Positions 60,485 to 64,000 of a stretch of 64,000 bases of DNA are shown piece by piece. Under the pieces are notes generated by a model that saw nothing but the letters and a program-made list of their open reading frames with translations, did not search any database and was not told the origin of the DNA. The first letter of the stretch is position 1. Every line of letters begins with the position of its first letter. Position numbers and translations under genes: made by a program. Origin of the DNA: Undibacterium paludis (GTDB lineage Bacteria > Pseudomonadota > Gammaproteobacteria > Burkholderiales > Burkholderiaceae_D); NCBI RefSeq assembly GCF_022568815.1, contig NZ_JAKZHX010000006.1, forward strand, positions 186,001 through 250,000, read 5' to 3'.

Positions 60485-60558
60485 GGTGCATAAGCGTGGC
60501 AAGCAATACATGGTGCTAATTTATCTGAGTGTTGATTATGCCAGAAAATAATCAAAAA

Positions 60559-60573
60559 TGTAGTTTCATTACG
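60559..60573. promoter_or_regulatory. HexR-type operator between zwf and edd
   Basis: TGTAGTTTCATTACG matches the HexR consensus TGTARTWWWAYTACA at all but two positions. It lies near the centre of the divergent region, and hexR itself is encoded 2 kb away. Confidence 0.75.
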
Positions 60574-60726
60574 ATAAATTTGATGTTTTTGCTTAAAAAA
60601 ACGGCTAATTAAGAAAATACTGAAAGTTTGTTACAGAAAAAAGCTAAATTATGCTATCTTTGCTGACATTGCATCAGTCTTGCTAAAGCTTTCTTATTTA
60701 AAGCCCCAAGGGCATCAGGTGTTTAT

Positions 60727-62568
60727 ATGACGACATCCCCATCCACTACGTTGCACCCTGTTATCGACAAGGTCACTCAACGCATTACAGAGCGCAGCAA
60801 AACCTTGCGCAGTGCTTATATTTCCCAACTTGACGCCATGCGCAACCGCGGCCCGCGCCGTGCCAGCCTGTCTTGCGCGAACCAGGCGCATGCCAATGCC
60901 GCCATGGATAGCGGTACCAAGATCTGGCTTAACCAGGCGCAAAAACCAAATATCGGCATTGTCACTGCCTATAACGACATGCTGTCGGCGCATCAGCCTT
61001 ATGAGTCCTATCCTGCACAAATACGTCAGACAGCCTTGCGTTTTGGCGGTACGGCCCAGGTGGCCGGCGCTGTGCCAGCCATGTGTGACGGTGTGACGCA
61101 GGGGCGTCCTGGCATGGAACTGTCACTGTTCTCGCGCGATGTGATTGCCCAGGCGACAGCCGTGGCGCTCAGTCATGATGCTTTTGACGCTACTTTGTGT
61201 CTTGGCATCTGCGACAAGATTGTCCCCGGCTTGCTGATAGGCGCACTGGCTTTTGGTCATTTGCCGACGATTTTTATTCCGGCCGGCCCCATGGGTTCTG
61301 GCTTGTCGAACAAGGAAAAAGCCGCTGTGCGTGAACGCTATGCACAAGGCAAGGCTACCAAAGAGGAATTGCTGGCAGCAGAAAGTGCGGCCTATCATAG
61401 CGCCGGTACCTGTACTTTCTATGGTACAGCCAACAGCAACCAGATGCTGCTTGAAGCCATGGGCCTGCATTTGCCGGGTGCTGCCTTTGTCCATCCAACT
61501 GACCCTTTGCGTAGCGTACTGACAGATGCGGCTGTCGAGCGGGTATTGCAGTTGACCGAGCAAAGCGGTAACTACACACCTATCGGCTATCTCGTCAATG
61601 AAAAGACCATCGTCAATGCAGTCATCGCCTTGCTGGCGACCGGTGGTTCGACCAATCACACCATACACTGGATAGCCGTGGCCCGCGCTGCCGGCATCAT
61701 CATAGACTGGCAGGACTTTGACGAATTGTCGTCGGTGATTCCTCTGCTGACACGCGTTTATCCCAACGGTACTGCCGATGTCAATGCCTTTGAAGACGCC
61801 GGTGGCCCGGTGTTCGTCATCCGTGAATTACTGTCGACGGGTCTGATGCATGCTGACGTCATGACGGTATATGGTAATGATGGTTTGAATTCGCACACCA
61901 GCCGTCCTGTCCTGACTGAAGACGGCAAGGTCAAATGGGAGGCGCTGCCGGCAGAATCGACTGATACTACAGTCGTACGCAAAGTTACCGATCCATTTGC
62001 GCCAACTGGTGGCCTGCGCCTGTTGCAAGGCAACCTTGGCCGCGCCATCGTCAAGGCTTCAGCCGTACCTGAAGATGCCTGGATCATCAAGGCGCCAGCC
62101 AAGGTCTTTGAGTCGCAGGACGCCCTGGTCAAAGCCTACAAGGCGGGTGAATTGAATATGGATTTTGTGGCAGTCGTGATCTTCCAGGGACCGCAGGCGA
62201 ACGGCATGCCCGAACTGCATCAGTTCACACCTGTGCTGGGCAGTCTGATGTCTGCTGGCTACAAGGTTGCCCTGGTGACCGATGGTCGCATGTCCGGTGC
62301 CTCTGGCAAGGTGCCGGCAGCCCTGCATGTCAGTCCTGAAGTTGCGCAAGGGGGCGCATTGGGTAAAGTACGTGATGGTGACATCGTTGAGTTGAATGTG
62401 CATACAGGGGAATTGCGTGCCCTGGTTGATGAAGCAGAATGGCAGCAGCGCCCAGTACGCGAATTAAGAAAAGACCCGACCTTCGGTTATGGTCGTGACC
62501 TGTTTGCCGCACAACGTCGGGTTGTCACTGCACCTGAGCATGGTGCTTCCACGCTGTTCATTGATTAA
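60727..62568 (+). CDS. edd: Phosphogluconate dehydratase (Entner-Doudoroff)
   Basis: Iron-sulphur dehydratase that converts 6-phosphogluconate to 2-keto-3-deoxy-6-phosphogluconate. 613 residues. Cluster-region motifs include LCLGICDKIVPGLLIGALAF and SAGTCTFYGTANSNQMLLEA; the C-terminal LVTDGRMSGASGKVPAALH matches the IlvD/Edd family catalytic segment. It is distinguished from IlvD (46212) by the SNQMLLEAMGLHLPG and FPTIFIPAG-like features. The start lies downstream of a HexR-type operator, and eda follows 46 bp later. Confidence 0.96.
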   Translation: MTTSPSTTLHPVIDKVTQRITERSKTLRSAYISQLDAMRNRGPRRASLSCANQAHANAAMDSGTKIWLNQAQKPNIGIVTAYNDMLSAHQPYESYPAQIRQTALRFGGTAQVAGAVPAMCDGVTQGRPGMELSLFSRDVIAQATAVALSHDAFDATLCLGICDKIVPGLLIGALAFGHLPTIFIPAGPMGSGLSNKEKAAVRERYAQGKATKEELLAAESAAYHSAGTCTFYGTANSNQMLLEAMGLHLPGAAFVHPTDPLRSVLTDAAVERVLQLTEQSGNYTPIGYLVNEKTIVNAVIALLATGGSTNHTIHWIAVARAAGIIIDWQDFDELSSVIPLLTRVYPNGTADVNAFEDAGGPVFVIRELLSTGLMHADVMTVYGNDGLNSHTSRPVLTEDGKVKWEALPAESTDTTVVRKVTDPFAPTGGLRLLQGNLGRAIVKASAVPEDAWIIKAPAKVFESQDALVKAYKAGELNMDFVAVVIFQGPQANGMPELHQFTPVLGSLMSAGYKVALVTDGRMSGASGKVPAALHVSPEVAQGGALGKVRDGDIVELNVHTGELRALVDEAEWQQRPVRELRKDPTFGYGRDLFAAQRRVVTAPEHGASTLFID

Positions 62569-62614
62569 ACGTTCCAGTATTCATCCAACATCTTACATGT
62601 AAAGTAAATACATC

Positions 62615-63256
62615 ATGAGTCACAGTACACAAAGCATCATCACACAACTCGAACAGATTCGCGTCCTGCCTATTCTGGTGACAGATGATGTCGATCAGGC
62701 GATACGCTGTGTGAACACGCTGGCGGAAAACGGTTTGCCAGCAGTGGAAATCACCTTGCGCACACCAAATGCCATGACAGTCTTGCGCGAGGTGGTCAAG
62801 GCATGTCCAGGCGTGATAGTCGGCGCAGGCACCATATTGATGCAGGCGCAGCTCGACGCCGTGAAAGAAACTGGCGCGGCCTTCGGTATCAGCCCCGGTA
62901 TCACACCGGTGCTGGCCAGGGCCGCTGCGGAATCCGGCCTGCCTTATTTTCCAGGTGTTGGTGGCGCGAGTGACCTGATGCTGGCATTGGAGCATGGCTT
63001 CAATGTGGTCAAGCTCTTTCCGTCTGACATCGTGGGCGCCGCCAGGATGGCAAAAGCCCTGGGTGGTCCTTTCCCGGATGTGAAATTCTGTCTGACCGGT
63101 GGTGTTACGGTAGAAGCGACACCAGCTTTATTGCAGCAATCAAATATCCTGTGTGTCGGTGGTTCCTGGATGTGCACTGCGTCCCTGATCAATGCCGGTG
63201 ACTGGACTGGGATTGCTACACTGGCCGCTGCCGCGGCTGCAGCGGGAAAAAAATAA
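62615..63256 (+). CDS. eda: KDPG/KHG aldolase
   Basis: Cleaves 2-keto-3-deoxy-6-phosphogluconate to pyruvate and glyceraldehyde-3-phosphate. 213 residues, TIM barrel. The Schiff-base lysine is Lys133 in VVKLFPSDIVG, with the proton-relay Glu in AVEITLRTPN. A 10-bp palindrome TTACATGTAA lies just upstream (62593-62602). It is cotranscribed with edd, giving the complete Entner-Doudoroff pair. Confidence 0.96.
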   Translation: MSHSTQSIITQLEQIRVLPILVTDDVDQAIRCVNTLAENGLPAVEITLRTPNAMTVLREVVKACPGVIVGAGTILMQAQLDAVKETGAAFGISPGITPVLARAAAESGLPYFPGVGGASDLMLALEHGFNVVKLFPSDIVGAARMAKALGGPFPDVKFCLTGGVTVEATPALLQQSNILCVGGSWMCTASLINAGDWTGIATLAAAAAAAGKK

Positions 63257-63393
63257 TAAAGGAATCTCTGATTAAGTGTAGCGAGCGGCGTTGGTTTTGG
63301 TTAGGTCGCGCAGCAGCTTAATGAGAGGATACTGAACCTTGTTTGAGATGTCTCATACCTTTCGCCAATCACTTTCGCCAATATAGCAAGATC

Positions 63394-64000
63394 ATGCTTA
63401 CTTCCGTTTCGCGTACTCCTATCTGGGGTTTGTTGCAGCAACGTGCCACCAACATGCCCAGTCTGAAAGAATTGTTCCGTGCTGATCCCCAGCGCTTTAC
63501 ACATTTTTCTGCATCAGCCTGCGGCATCATGCTGGATTATTCCAAGCAACGCATGGATACGACGGCCAAGCTGAACTTGCTGGCGCTGGCCAGGCAACAG
63601 GATGTGGAAGGGCGTCGTGATGCGATGCTGCGTGGCGAAGCCATCAATCACACTGAAAACCGCGCTGTCCTGCATACCGTCTTGCGCTTGCCCAAGGGGG
63701 AATCGTTTTATCTGAATGGTGAGAACATTGCCGCTGATGTGCATCAGGTGCTGGCGCAGATGCGTACCTTCAGTGATGCTGTCAGGGAAGGGCGCTGGCT
63801 GGGTTATACCGGCAAGGCCATACGCACCATCGTCAATATAGGCATAGGCGGCTCTGACCTTGGCCCACAGATGGCTTGCATCGCCCTGGCGCCCTGGTCG
63901 CAAAAAAACCTGTCGCTGCATTTTGTCTCCAACGTCGATGGCCGGCATGTGGCCGACGCCCTGGCCAATGCTGACCCAGAAACTACGTTGTTCGTGGTGG
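63394..64000 (+). CDS. pgi: Glucose-6-phosphate isomerase (3' end outside window)
   Basis: The frame from ATG 63394 stays open to the end of the window, 202 codons visible of about 550. The translation starts LTSVSRTPIWGLLQQRATNM and includes MLRGEAINHTENRAVLHTVL and TIVNIGIGGSDLGPQMACIA, the N-terminal phosphosugar-isomerase signature. It follows eda after 137 bp that contain a direct repeat TTTCGCCAAT (63360-63369 and 63373-63382). In this cluster Pgi recycles fructose-6-phosphate from gluconeogenesis into the Entner-Doudoroff pathway. Confidence 0.93.
   Translation, partial: MLTSVSRTPIWGLLQQRATNMPSLKELFRADPQRFTHFSASACGIMLDYSKQRMDTTAKLNLLALARQQDVEGRRDAMLRGEAINHTENRAVLHTVLRLPKGESFYLNGENIAADVHQVLAQMRTFSDAVREGRWLGYTGKAIRTIVNIGIGGSDLGPQMACIALAPWSQKNLSLHFVSNVDGRHVADALANADPETTLFVV

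Larger units (their letters stand above)
60395..60726. other. zwf/edd divergent regulatory region
   Basis: 332 bp without a gene. It contains a four-copy 13-bp repeat near zwf (60433-60484), the HexR-type operator at 60559-60573, and a candidate edd promoter (TTGTTA 60628-60633, TATGCT 60650-60655, 16-bp spacing). Confidence 0.65.

Overview
This window is chromosomal DNA of a betaproteobacterium, most likely a member of the Burkholderiales close to the Oxalobacteraceae (Undibacterium, Janthinobacterium and Herbaspirillum type). That placement rests on gene content and order: a rng-maf-rlmH-rsfS-nadD-hemF-purD-yebC block, a DUF1631 protein, a class I PHA synthase, an Entner-Doudoroff cluster with a HexR regulator, and protein sequences of betaproteobacterial character. 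It is an inference, because no rRNA is present. I see no rRNA, tRNA, CRISPR array, prophage or intact insertion sequence. Both ends cut genes: dnaE at the left and pgi at the right.

Layout. 1-8083: end of dnaE, then an envelope group (O-antigen-ligase-type protein, msbA, an AhpD-like protein, waaF, a Crp/Fnr-like regulator). 8244-11917: a periplasmic-sensing diguanylate cyclase, an unknown Trp-rich protein and a family-3 solute-binding protein. 12021-24755: a PHA synthase gene divergent from a seven-gene operon. The operon encodes a TolC/HlyD/ABC-ABC2-ABC2 exporter, FabI, a MaoC-phosphotransacetylase fusion and acetate kinase. A perfect FNR/ANR box sits between the two units, so this looks like an oxygen-limitation carbon-overflow and storage module. 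24850-34100: a NERD-helicase, then the conserved housekeeping block on the minus strand. 34231-40803: a HerA-like ATPase (DUF853), a small protein, an EamA transporter, a quinone oxidoreductase with a previously uncalled 53-aa membrane protein coupled to it, and DUF1631. 40884-53479: a DUF4136 lipoprotein, pepN, fbp, a small membrane protein, ilvD, ribA, an HDOD protein, a Cys-rich lipoprotein, and a desaturase coupled to an SRPBCC membrane protein. 53484-57333: an iron-uptake unit (Fur-type box, TonB-dependent siderophore receptor, PepSY membrane protein) with a decayed gene beside it. 57326-64000: hexR, pgl and zwf on minus, edd, eda and pgi on plus, with a HexR-type operator between zwf and edd.

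How the parts work together. The Entner-Doudoroff genes and fructose-1,6-bisphosphatase describe a sugar metabolism that runs through 6-phosphogluconate. The PHA/FabI/MaoC-Pta/AckA group would handle surplus acyl-CoA and reducing power when respiration is limited, with ATP made by acetate kinase. The most noteworthy signals are: the FNR-type 18-bp palindrome placed at -41.5 from a readable promoter and shared by phaC and the exporter/acyl-phosphate operon; several uncharacterised dyads and repeats in promoters; and a reverse-strand frame with three nonsense codons next to the siderophore receptor.
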